From an uncultured Alistipes sp. (GTDB lineage: Bacteria; Bacteroidota; Bacteroidia; Bacteroidales; UBA932): DNA of 64,000 nt. This document shows positions 1 through 7,919 of this stretch, in pieces (the stretch's first letter is position 1; every line of letters begins with the position of its first letter). Under the pieces are notes generated by a model. The model made no database searches, was not told where the DNA came from, and saw nothing but the letters and a program-made list of their open reading frames with translations. Both the position numbers and the translations under genes were made by a program. Location: NCBI GenBank assembly GCA_900550465.1, contig URSC01000006.1, positions 1 through 64,000 on the forward strand, read 5' to 3'.

Positions 1-100
1 ATCGTTTTAAAATCATCAGGTGCCCGTCCTGTTCAGGCATTACTCTGTCGGGCAGAAAACCATCAACAACAATTATAAAACATCACTAAAATTAACCCAA

Positions 101-3100
101 ATGAAAAAAATAATTATCTCCACTCTGGTGGCGGTACTGACCCTGCTTCCTACGCTGATGTACGCGCAGAACAGGACCGTTACCGGCAAAGTGCTGGACG
201 CCGAGACCGGCGAGCCAATCCCATTTGCGTCAGTGGCGGTGAAGGGCACCACATCCCTGGGCGCCTACACGCTTGATGACGGAACGTTCACCCTCGAGGG
301 CGTGCCTTCGGACGCGACGACACTGATCGCGAGCTTCGTGGGCTACGGGACCCTGGAGGTAGAGATCGGCAACGGAACGAACCTTGTGATCTCCCTGGAG
401 CCCGACGCCCTGTTCCTGGACCAGGTGGTCGTGACCGCTCTGGGTATCCAGAGGCAGGCCAAGGAGATCGGATACTCCGCGGCCAAGGTGGACTCCAAGG
501 ACATCAACGCCTCCCAGAACTCCGACGCATCCCAGGCCCTCATCGGTAAGGTGTCCGGTCTGCAGATCAGTGCGTCATCCGCATCCCTCGACGCCGACGT
601 GCGTATCAACCTGCGAGGCAGCCGCTCCTTCCTGGGCGACAACTCGCCTCTGCTCGTTGTGGACGGTATCCCCACACCCCTGGACTTCCTGCAGTCGATG
701 AACCCTAACGACATCGACAACATCTCGGTGCTGAAGGGCGGTAGCGCCGCGGCCCTCTACGGCTCGTCCGCAGCCAACGGTGTCATCTACGTGACCACAA
801 AGACCGGTGAGAAGGGACGTCCGAGGATCACCTACTCCCTGACCACCACCTTCGACAAGGCGGCCTACTATCCTGAATACCAGACCAGGTTCGGTCCCGG
901 CGCCGAGGACGAGTTCGGCTTCGGCTACTACATCCAGGGCGAGAACCAGCAGTACGGTCCCGAGTTCAACGGCGAGGTTGTCAATATCGGTTCGCCTTTC
1001 ATGACTGACGACGGAGAGATCGTACAGCTCACCGACACCTACGACTTCAAGGAGGGCTCCAGAGAGTCCTACTACCAGCTCGGCGTGGGCATCCAGAACG
1101 ACATCTCCTTCTCCTCCGGCGGAGACAACGGCAACTTCTTCCTCTCGTACCAGAACCTGCACCGTACAGGTACTGTCCTCGGTGACGTGATGGACCGCAA
1201 TACCGTCCGCTTCAACGCATCCCGCATCTACAAGAACTTCACCGCCAGGGTGAACTTCTCATACTCCAACACACAGGGTAAATTCAACAACTCTTCGTCT
1301 AACGGTCTGCAGACCCTGTGGAACACTCCCGGTCATATCGACCTGCGCGACTACAAGGACTGGCGCAACGCTCCAGGAGGAAGCCCTGACCAGTGGGTAA
1401 ACGACTACTACCTGAACCCCTGGGCTCAGATTGCAATCTACCGCCGCGAAAACCGTAATGACAGATTCTCCGGTGCAGCTACCCTGGAATACAAGCCCTT
1501 GAAATGGCTGAGATTCATGGGACGCGTTGGTATGAATACTTATGTTAATAATAACAATTCTACTAGAAACGCATGGCACTACAATGACTATGCAATAGAG
1601 ACCCGCTCCTACGCATCGTCAGGTGACATCTACTCCGTTTTCTATACTTATGCTACTCTTACTCAGCGCCTGAATGCCGACGTAATGGCCTTCGCTGAGC
1701 ACCAGTTCGGAAAGAACTTCGGCATCAAGGGTATGGTCGGATGGTCCATGAACTCCCGCTTTACTGAATACAAAGGTGTGACCGCTGCTCAGCTGGAGCT
1801 TGACAACCTATTCAACGTCGCAAACAAAGTGGGAGAACTCGGTGGTACGAACTCCATCACCCGTACCCGCGAGCAGTCAGTATACGCCAGCATCGACTTC
1901 AACTTTCTGGGCTGGATCTACCTGCAGTTGACCGGACGTAACGACTGGACCTCCCTGCTGGATCCCAGCAACTGGTCGTTCTTCTATCCCGGCGCCAACA
2001 TGTCCCTGATGCTCTCGGACGCCATCCCCGCGCTGAAGAACAGCTCATGGCTATCGTACCTGAAGCTCCGCGGAACCTTCGCGAAGGTCGGTAACGTGAA
2101 CATCAGCCCTTACAGGCTCGACAACTCCGCCTATGTTTCCAGCCCCTTCCCCTTCGGCTCGCTGACATCATACTACATCAACGGCGCCATCCGCAACCGC
2201 TACCTCAATCCCGAGTTCACCACCGAGTTCGAGGTCGGACTGGAGGTCGGCTTCCTGAAGGACAGGATTACCTTCGAGGCCGCCTACTACCGCCAGAAGA
2301 CCACTGACCAGACAGTGAACGTCAGCATACCCTACTCCACAGGAGCTTCCACGATGTACGTCAACGCAGGTACTATGACCGGCCAGGGTGTCGAGCTCGA
2401 CCTGCGCCTGACCCCCCTGCTCGACTTCGGTGACTTCTACTGGAATGTATACGCGAACGCTACATTCGCCACCTCCGAGGTAACTGAGCTCTACGGAGAC
2501 CTTGACGAGCTGACTGTGTACAGCCCTATCTACGCCATCGAGGGCATGCCCTACCCCTACATCAAGGCTACCGACTGGAAGCGTGATCCTGAGGGCAGGG
2601 TTATTGTCGACGAGGAAACCGGTCTGCCTACCTTAGGCGACATGGTTGAGATGGGGCAGACCGAGCCCAAGGTACGTATCGGCCTGTCCACCGAACTGGC
2701 ATGGAAGGGTCTTTCCCTGAGCGCTACATTCGAGTACAGGGGCGGACACGTAGTACGCTTCGATTCTGAGTCAGAGATGCTGTTCTCAGGTGCTTCCATC
2801 ACTTCTGTAGTTGCCGGCCGCCAGAGATTCGTATTCCCGAACTCTGTGATTGAGAGGACTGACGAGAACGGAAACACATACTACGAGGAGAACAAGAACA
2901 TCACCGTAAACTCCGGCGGAAAGGATTTCTGGACAGGAGTATACCGTTCTGGTGTTGCAGCCAGAGTTATCAGCGCAAACTCCTGGAAACTCCGCGAGGT
3001 GGCCCTGACATGGAACCTTCCCGCCCGCTGGATGGAAAAATCCAAGGTGTTCCAGAGCGCTGCCGTATCCCTCGTGGGCCGCAACCTGTTCTACTGGGTG

Positions 3101-3229
3101 CCCGACACCAACGTATGGGGTGACCCCGATATGTGGAACGGAACCGGTTCCTCCAATGCTCCCGGTGTAGTAGCAAATACTATGGCCGGTTACAGGACAT
3201 TCGGTTTCAACATCAACTTAACATTCTAA
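101..3229 (+). CDS. SusC/RagA-family TonB-dependent outer-membrane transporter (copy 1)
   Basis: Outer-membrane TonB-dependent importer that would work with the SusD-like lipoprotein encoded next. The start is placed at the ATG at 101, because the second copy begins with the same MKKIIISTL sequence; an upstream in-frame ATG at 20 is ignored. The 1042 residues comprise a signal peptide ending near LMYAQ (about residue 23), a CarboxypepD_reg-like domain (about 28-110, RTVTGKVLDAETGEPIPFAS), the SusC hallmark LDQVVVTALGIQR near 110, a plug with GSAAALYGSSAANGVIYVTT, and a large beta-barrel ending in an aromatic residue (INLTF). No CAZyme, protease or regulator adjoins it, so the substrate is unknown. 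Its DNA is a mosaic of near-identical and diverged blocks relative to the copy at 7920-11048. Family assignment is certain; substrate is not. Confidence 0.95.
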   Translation: MKKIIISTLVAVLTLLPTLMYAQNRTVTGKVLDAETGEPIPFASVAVKGTTSLGAYTLDDGTFTLEGVPSDATTLIASFVGYGTLEVEIGNGTNLVISLEPDALFLDQVVVTALGIQRQAKEIGYSAAKVDSKDINASQNSDASQALIGKVSGLQISASSASLDADVRINLRGSRSFLGDNSPLLVVDGIPTPLDFLQSMNPNDIDNISVLKGGSAAALYGSSAANGVIYVTTKTGEKGRPRITYSLTTTFDKAAYYPEYQTRFGPGAEDEFGFGYYIQGENQQYGPEFNGEVVNIGSPFMTDDGEIVQLTDTYDFKEGSRESYYQLGVGIQNDISFSSGGDNGNFFLSYQNLHRTGTVLGDVMDRNTVRFNASRIYKNFTARVNFSYSNTQGKFNNSSSNGLQTLWNTPGHIDLRDYKDWRNAPGGSPDQWVNDYYLNPWAQIAIYRRENRNDRFSGAATLEYKPLKWLRFMGRVGMNTYVNNNNSTRNAWHYNDYAIETRSYASSGDIYSVFYTYATLTQRLNADVMAFAEHQFGKNFGIKGMVGWSMNSRFTEYKGVTAAQLELDNLFNVANKVGELGGTNSITRTREQSVYASIDFNFLGWIYLQLTGRNDWTSLLDPSNWSFFYPGANMSLMLSDAIPALKNSSWLSYLKLRGTFAKVGNVNISPYRLDNSAYVSSPFPFGSLTSYYINGAIRNRYLNPEFTTEFEVGLEVGFLKDRITFEAAYYRQKTTDQTVNVSIPYSTGASTMYVNAGTMTGQGVELDLRLTPLLDFGDFYWNVYANATFATSEVTELYGDLDELTVYSPIYAIEGMPYPYIKATDWKRDPEGRVIVDEETGLPTLGDMVEMGQTEPKVRIGLSTELAWKGLSLSATFEYRGGHVVRFDSESEMLFSGASITSVVAGRQRFVFPNSVIERTDENGNTYYEENKNITVNSGGKDFWTGVYRSGVAARVISANSWKLREVALTWNLPARWMEKSKVFQSAAVSLVGRNLFYWVPDTNVWGDPDMWNGTGSSNAPGVVANTMAGYRTFGFNINLTF

Positions 3230-3241
3230 CCCTTGAAAGCA

Positions 3242-4939
3242 ATGAAAAAGACAATCATATACGCGGCAGCGGCGCTGCTCGTCTCGGGACTCACGCTGAC
3301 CGGGTGCAAGGACTGGCTGGACGTCAACACCGACCCCAACAATGCTACGACGGCCCTGATGACCGAGGCCCTGCTCCTCCCCGCGCAGCAGTATGACATA
3401 CTGAACAACCACGTGAACTCCACCAACGCGTGGATGCTCTCGCACCACCTCACCAAATCCGGAGAGGTGTCCGGAAACTACACCTTCCTGAACGGACAGG
3501 TGATGCCCCAGGACCTGAACAACTGGTGGAGCACCTATTACTCCATCAACTGGAACCTGAAGTTCATCCACGACCTGGCGGTAGAGAATGAGGATCCCGC
3601 ATACCAGGGTATCTCCGAGATACTTCAGATAATCAACTTCCAGAGGATGGTGGACATCTGGGGCGACATTCCTTACAGTCAGGCCATCAACCCCGAGGAG
3701 TACAACATGCCCAAGTACGACAAGGCCGAGGACATCTACGCTGACCTTATCACCAGGGCCCATGCCGCAGCACAGCTGCTGGAGTCCGCCCAGGGCAACT
3801 ACGACAACCTCACCGAACTGAAATCGGTGGACATCATGTGCTTCGGCGACCTCGCCCAGTGGACCCGCCTGGCCTACAGCATCGAGCTTCGCCTGCTGAT
3901 GAGGGTGTCCGCGGTGCAGGACGTCTCCGCCCGGCTGACCGAGATCTACCAGAAATGCCTCTCCATAGAGGAGAATGTGGAGGCCAACCCCGGCTATCTG
4001 CCCGAGACCAACAAGATGCAGATCCTGTACGAGGCATACGGATGGGACAAGAACGGCGGACGCAACAACAACCACCGCTACTACATGCCGACCAAGGACC
4101 TCGTGGACATGCTCAGAGACAACAATGACCCCCGTCTGAGAGTCTACGCTGACCCCAGGCGTGAACTCGGAGACGATGAGGACGGTAACGCAAATTACTC
4201 CAATTACCCCGGCCTTGCCAATGAATACTACGTGGGAATTCCTTACGGACAGGCCAACCCCGCCGGTGAACCGTATACCAGCACCACCGGTACCGGCCTG
4301 CTGGCAGGCAGCTCCGACAAGAACAACGGCCGCGTGAGGTCGTCCACTTTCATCGCCGGCTCCGAGGTCGGGTTCCTCCTTGCGGAGGCCGCCCTGAAAG
4401 GCTACATTCCCGGAGGCGAGGCTGCCGCCAAGGACTATTACGAGAGGTCCGTCATCTCCGCCTTCAAGCGCCATGAGGCAGCCATGCAGGATCCCACCGA
4501 GAACTTCACCAACTACGTTGGCGGTCCTATGACCGGCATGAAGGATCCCATCACAGGCTCAGCAGAGGATGCGGCAAGGGAGTACCTCAGCCAAAACAAG
4601 GACTTCTGCAACTGGGACCTGATGCAGGGTACAAATAACATGACAAAAACGGAGCAGCAGCTCAACGCCATCTGCACCCAGAGGTGGCTGGCGTTCGTAG
4701 GATACAATCCCCTTGAGGCATGGATCGAGCACAGAAGGACCGACATGCCTACCCTGGAGTCCTCCAACCAGAGCCCCGAGACCAAGAACTACTGCCGCCT
4801 GCCCTATCCCCAGAGCGAGAGGAACCTCAACGAGGCCAACCTCGCAGAGGTCAATCCCGACGCCATCAACGTATTCACCAGTACGGTGTTCTGGGACAAG
4901 GAGAATCCTACCGTCCTGAGAGCCGAACTGTATCTGTAA
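3242..4939 (+). CDS. SusD/RagB-family nutrient-binding lipoprotein (copy 1)
   Basis: Surface lipoprotein expected to form the lid of the adjacent SusC barrel. The ATG at 3242, 12 bp after the susC stop, is preferred over a TTG at 3233 because it begins a clean lipoprotein signal (MKKTIIYAA, lipobox LTGC, Cys22); 565 residues result. The mature start CKDWLDVNTDPN and the internal DPRLRVYADPR and STFIAGSEVGFLLAEAALKG segments are typical of the SusD-like_2 type. The copy at 11061-12782 is closely related along its whole length. The pairing with SusC and the following DUF1735 lipoprotein suggests a three-component uptake complex. Ligand not predictable. Confidence 0.93.
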   Translation: MKKTIIYAAAALLVSGLTLTGCKDWLDVNTDPNNATTALMTEALLLPAQQYDILNNHVNSTNAWMLSHHLTKSGEVSGNYTFLNGQVMPQDLNNWWSTYYSINWNLKFIHDLAVENEDPAYQGISEILQIINFQRMVDIWGDIPYSQAINPEEYNMPKYDKAEDIYADLITRAHAAAQLLESAQGNYDNLTELKSVDIMCFGDLAQWTRLAYSIELRLLMRVSAVQDVSARLTEIYQKCLSIEENVEANPGYLPETNKMQILYEAYGWDKNGGRNNNHRYYMPTKDLVDMLRDNNDPRLRVYADPRRELGDDEDGNANYSNYPGLANEYYVGIPYGQANPAGEPYTSTTGTGLLAGSSDKNNGRVRSSTFIAGSEVGFLLAEAALKGYIPGGEAAAKDYYERSVISAFKRHEAAMQDPTENFTNYVGGPMTGMKDPITGSAEDAAREYLSQNKDFCNWDLMQGTNNMTKTEQQLNAICTQRWLAFVGYNPLEAWIEHRRTDMPTLESSNQSPETKNYCRLPYPQSERNLNEANLAEVNPDAINVFTSTVFWDKENPTVLRAELYL

Positions 4940-4958
4940 CTTTTAAAAGTCGAGTAAA

Positions 4959-5480
4959 ATGAAGAATATACGTAAATTCATTCTTGCAGCATTCCTCGGA
5001 ATTGCGACACTGAGTACGACTTCCTGCCTAAATGATACCCCGATGGTTAACTGGGATGATCTGGGAGTAGTAATCGAGCTGCCGTACAAGTCGCACTACC
5101 TGCTTTCCACAAACGTAACTCCCGGTCAGGAAGTATCTTTTGACATCAAGGTCAACTACACGATTGACTACGCGTCAAAGGTAACCGAGGACATTCCCGT
5201 CAATCTGGCCGTAGACCCGGACATGGTCGACGAGTACAACGCGACCCTCCCGGCTTCTGCCCAGAAGTACAAGATATTCCCCGAGGGGACCTATGAACTT
5301 CCTACAACTATCACCATCGCAAAGGGAACCCAGCTTGCCGAGCAGACCATGACGGTCAACACCTCGGACCTTGTGCCCGGTGAGTACTACATCCTTCCGG
5401 TAGTCATTTCCGGTGTCCCCGAGGGCTACATCGCCAGCGGAAACTTCGGACATCTCTACCTGCGTATCCAGATGAAGTAA
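4959..5480 (+). CDS. DUF1735 (BT_3987-like N-terminal domain) lipoprotein, copy 1
   Basis: Small lipoprotein of 173 residues, third gene of the susCD operon, 19 bp after susD. The N-terminus MKNIRKFILAAF with TTSC (Cys23) is a lipoprotein signal. The remainder has the DUF1735 pattern: DIPVNLAVDPDMVDEYNA, then FPEGTYELPTTITIAKGTQ, then a C-terminal strand pair ending GHLYLRIQMK. In other Bacteroidota this domain is found in surface glycan-binding or accessory lipoproteins of SusCD loci; here it is the whole protein, without a C-terminal binding domain. Probably an outer-membrane accessory of the SusCD complex (inference). It is paralogous to 12799-13314. Confidence 0.85.
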   Translation: MKNIRKFILAAFLGIATLSTTSCLNDTPMVNWDDLGVVIELPYKSHYLLSTNVTPGQEVSFDIKVNYTIDYASKVTEDIPVNLAVDPDMVDEYNATLPASAQKYKIFPEGTYELPTTITIAKGTQLAEQTMTVNTSDLVPGEYYILPVVISGVPEGYIASGNFGHLYLRIQMK

Positions 5481-5532
5481 GGAGGATGGAAATATATCCC
5501 TGAACAATGCTTTTTCATGTACTTAATGTCAG

Positions 5533-5563
5533 TCAGGCCGTCGCGAAGACGGCCTGATTTTTT
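5533..5563 (+). terminator. Intrinsic terminator after susCD operon copy 1
   Basis: A 10-bp perfect stem TCAGGCCGTC / GACGGCCTGA with a GCGAA loop is followed by TTTTTT. It lies about 50 bp after the DUF1735 stop and abuts the 3' end of the opposing ATPase gene. The segment before it (AATGCTTTTTCATGTAC) is repeated after the second operon copy. Confidence 0.85.
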
Positions 5564-6503
5564 ATTTAGCATCTTCCTGCAGCCACAATTTAAGCAATGG
5601 ATCTGCTATAAAATACCTTCCACCCCTTTGAGGCTTTGATTCTTTAATTATCAATCCTCTGTCAACCATAGACTTGAGATAAGGGGAAACATCTCCGCTG
5701 TTTTGTCCGGTAGCCGTGCGTATATCCCGCAAGGTGCCCCCGTCTTTCATATTGGCAAGAACTGAGAGGATTTTCTGAGCCTGCATGACACATCCGTCAT
5801 ACTTTGTCCTGCAGTACATTGCTGAGAACTGTTTCAAAAGCGGGATATCATTCTCGGGATTACCGGAAACTTCCAGAATGCCGGAGGCTGTAAAAACAGA
5901 GCGGGGCGTTTTGGGCAGATACGACATAAGCGCCAGCAGACGCTGCGTGCCCGCATTACCGGTAGCGAATTCTATGATTTCGGATGTCGAAAGAGGCTTG
6001 ATATATGATATCCTGAATCCGTCGAAAAAGGCGGCACTGTAATCCGTGACAGAAGAGGGGACATTGGCCGACGCCGCTATTATGACCGGGGCTCCAGGCC
6101 TGTTCAGATTTCCTCTCAACTTGAACTGCTCCTCATCATCAGTTCTGTCGAAGTAATACTGGATATCATCAATAAGCAGGACAACTCTTCGCATTTGTGT
6201 TTTCTGCCATGACAGGATATTGTCAAAGACAGCTGTTTCCTCGTCAACACGTATACGTCGGGCGCAGTTTCTCCATATATCATCAGTAGAAAACAGTGAT
6301 CTGCCATCGATAAGGGCAGGATACAGTATCCCGCCAGACTCTTGCTCAATGCCCGCAGCAAGCCTTTTCAGAAGGAAAGTCTTTCCACTCCCGCTTTCAC
6401 CTACAATCAGATGCGGCTGGGCTGTCCTGGCAGCGTCCTCTTTTTTAAGATATCCTGAAATATAGGAAAATATTTCATCGTTCATTGTCATACGCGTATT
6501 CAT
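5562..6503 (-). CDS. AAA ATPase with C-terminal winged helix (archaeal-ATPase-like)
   Basis: Predicted cytoplasmic P-loop ATPase of 313 residues. Walker A is GESGSGKT (35-42), Walker B is VVLLIDD (107-113), and a sensor-like segment APVIIAASANVPSS follows. The C-terminal 70 residues form a winged-helix module (TLRDIRTATGQNSGDVSPYL, then a wing GGRYFIADPLLKLWL), the arrangement seen in ATPase_2-type proteins. It is the downstream gene of a two-ATPase operon, 6 bp after the C-terminal fragment at 6510-6815. Such ATPases are common but mostly uncharacterised in Bacteroidota. It sits tail to tail with the susCD operon. Substrate or partner unknown. Confidence 0.8.
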   Translation of the reverse strand: MNTRMTMNDEIFSYISGYLKKEDAARTAQPHLIVGESGSGKTFLLKRLAAGIEQESGGILYPALIDGRSLFSTDDIWRNCARRIRVDEETAVFDNILSWQKTQMRRVVLLIDDIQYYFDRTDDEEQFKLRGNLNRPGAPVIIAASANVPSSVTDYSAAFFDGFRISYIKPLSTSEIIEFATGNAGTQRLLALMSYLPKTPRSVFTASGILEVSGNPENDIPLLKQFSAMYCRTKYDGCVMQAQKILSVLANMKDGGTLRDIRTATGQNSGDVSPYLKSMVDRGLIIKESKPQRGGRYFIADPLLKLWLQEDAK

Positions 6504-6509
6504 GCCTTA

Positions 6510-6815
6510 TTATTTTACAAACCTGTCGAGCCAGTAGTCTCTGAGCAACGGAGAACGGAATGTCCGACAAGTGCCTTTTCTCATAATATAACCATCATTC
6601 TCAAGCATTTCCAGCACTTTGCTCAAAGTCAGGTCCATATCCCCCACCTTAGCCGGATTCTGCCCAGTCATCAATACATCCAGTATCGTGTTTCTGTCCG
6701 CTCCGGCAGGCTGATTCGCAAGCAACTTCAATATCTGACGTGCCGGTAATTCATATTCCTGATATTCAGCCAGACGCTCGGACCATGTACTTAGGTAATT
6801 CTCTGAACATAACAT
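6510..6815 (-). CDS. Separated C-terminal winged-helix part of the split AAA ATPase
   Basis: A 101-residue reading frame holding what is normally the C-terminal domain of the ATPase encoded just upstream: STWSERLAEYQEYELPARQILKLLA, a winged helix (RNTILDVLMTGQNPAKVGDMDLTLSKVLEML) and a final SPLLRDYWLDRFVK, equivalent to the D-P-L-L-x-x-W motif in the neighbouring ATPase. It overlaps the end of the upstream frame by 25 bp in another phase. Removing one copy of the TTATG repeat in between joins both frames into one protein of about 387 residues. It is either a remnant of a frameshifted gene or, less likely, a separately translated subunit starting at MLCSENY. Confidence 0.6.
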   Translation of the reverse strand: MLCSENYLSTWSERLAEYQEYELPARQILKLLANQPAGADRNTILDVLMTGQNPAKVGDMDLTLSKVLEMLENDGYIMRKGTCRTFRSPLLRDYWLDRFVK

Positions 6816-7678
6816 AACTTACTATAAGCTGCGTCAACACTATCGGATGTCAGGTTTCCGTCATAGTCTTCAGCCAACTTTGAAAAGATTACTTGAATAA
6901 AGTAGGGTATATTCCAGGACAATTTGCTCAGCGTGTAACTGATCGTCTCATCGCTCATTATGATTCCTTCAGATTTTGCAAGCTCGGCAAGCAGCCCTGA
7001 TGCCTCTTTATAGTCCAGTTCGTCTAGGCTGAATTCTGTCAAGTCGTTAATGGTATAACCGAGATTCTTGGATGTTGTGAAATTTCTCAAACCGATCGAT
7101 CCACAGAAAAGCCAGCGGATTTTTGTTCCGCTGACCTGCCTTAGACTTCTTAGCCAGTTCAGTATATAGGTGACCTTTTCCAATCCGTTTGTGCTTTTAT
7201 TGAGCATTCCTAGGAAAAGCGTGAGCTCATCCACTACGATAAAGGTGTTTTCATCATGTCTAATCAGCTCTTTCAATTCTTTATACAAATCTTCATGCCC
7301 ACCTTCTTTCCCTATATTCAGTTCAACCGGGCCTATTGTTACTTTTTCGATCTTGTCAAGGACTGATGTCATTCCCTTGGAAACGCCAGAAACAATATGT
7401 CTCCATAAATCATTTTCTCTGAGGGCACCTATTATAAGGTTCAGAAACCCTTCTTCTGTAGTAGTCTCCTCAAGGTCCATGTATACGCACTTCCAACCAA
7501 GCGTCTTTTTCTCCTCTATTAGTTTTTTAGCCAATGATGATTTCCCGATACGGCGGGGAGCCGACAGCAATAGCGAGTGTCCCTTATCCAGCAGTTTGTT
7601 TGCGAGATTGATTTCCCTTTCTCTTCCGAAAAAATCACTTCCTTCTACAGGAGGTCCGATTTTGTTTGATATACTCAT
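6791..7678 (-). CDS. AAA ATPase (ATPase_2-like), N-terminal part of a gene split by a frameshift
   Basis: Encodes 295 residues from the ATG at 7678; a TTG at 7711 is rejected because it lies inside the -7 promoter element. FGRERE (about 17-22) and the Walker A segment APRRIGKSS (40-48) are typical of the archaeal-type ATPase family; Walker B is FIVVDE (146-151), and WLFCGSIGLR resembles the sensor-1 strand. The frame stops after YSKLCYVQRIT, where homologues would run into a winged-helix domain; that domain is present in another frame at 6510-6815. The ATPase core is complete, so a truncated protein could still bind ATP. First gene of a two-ATPase operon lying between two susCD copies. Confidence 0.75.
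   Translation of the reverse strand: MSISNKIGPPVEGSDFFGREREINLANKLLDKGHSLLLSAPRRIGKSSLAKKLIEEKKTLGWKCVYMDLEETTTEEGFLNLIIGALRENDLWRHIVSGVSKGMTSVLDKIEKVTIGPVELNIGKEGGHEDLYKELKELIRHDENTFIVVDELTLFLGMLNKSTNGLEKVTYILNWLRSLRQVSGTKIRWLFCGSIGLRNFTTSKNLGYTINDLTEFSLDELDYKEASGLLAELAKSEGIIMSDETISYTLSKLSWNIPYFIQVIFSKLAEDYDGNLTSDSVDAAYSKLCYVQRIT
6806..6818 (-). repeat. 5-bp tandem duplication at the ATPase frame break
   Basis: On the + strand the sequence is AACAT AACAT AAC, read as TTATG TTATG TT on the coding (-) strand. Deleting one 5-bp unit turns ...YSKLCYVQRIT-stop into ...YSKLCSENYLSTWSERL..., matching the expected continuation of the ATPase. The whole interval 6510-7678 minus 5 bp is a multiple of three. 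Confidence 0.8.
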
Positions 7679-7708
7679 AGTTATTAGGGTTTTGACGATT
7701 ATGTGTGA

Positions 7709-7716
7709 CAAAGATA
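7709..7716 (-). promoter_or_regulatory. -7 promoter element for the ATPase operon
   Basis: The minus strand reads TATCTTTG, a perfect match to the Bacteroidota -7 consensus TAnnTTTG, 31 bp upstream of the ATG at 7678. No clear TTTG -33 element was found at the standard distance. Confidence 0.55.
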
Positions 7717-7732
7717 ATGATTATATCTTAAT

Positions 7733-7782
7733 AGAAGATATTTTATATATAAAAATTCTTCTATAGAAAATATTTTATATAT
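7733..7782. promoter_or_regulatory. AT-rich palindrome and direct repeat between ATPase operon and susC copy 2
   Basis: Positions 7733-7762 form a near-perfect 30-bp palindrome centred on TATATA (two mismatched pairs), with AGAAGA and TCTTCT ends. The 13-mer ATATTTTATATAT occurs at 7738-7750 and again at 7770-7782, 32 bp apart (three helical turns). The block is far more AT-rich than its surroundings and lies between the divergent ATPase and susC starts, so it could be a regulator-binding region for either. Confidence 0.45.
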
Positions 7783-7919
7783 CACTTCTGGCTTCAAGGA
7801 ACCTGTCAAGTTATTCGATCGTTTTATTAGCACCCCGTGCCCGCCCCATCCAGGCATGTCTGTTCCGGCCCGGAAACCATCAACAAAAATTATAAAAACC
7901 ATCACTAAAATTAACCCAA

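Noticed and set aside
20..100. N-terminal extension of susC copy 1 from an ATG at 20
   Set aside because: The extension would hide the signal peptide, and the second copy starts at the equivalent of position 101 with an identical N-terminus.
5562..7919. Insertion sequence between the two susCD operons
   Set aside because: The intervening genes are ATPases without transposase features, and no terminal inverted repeats or target-site duplications were seen at the edges.
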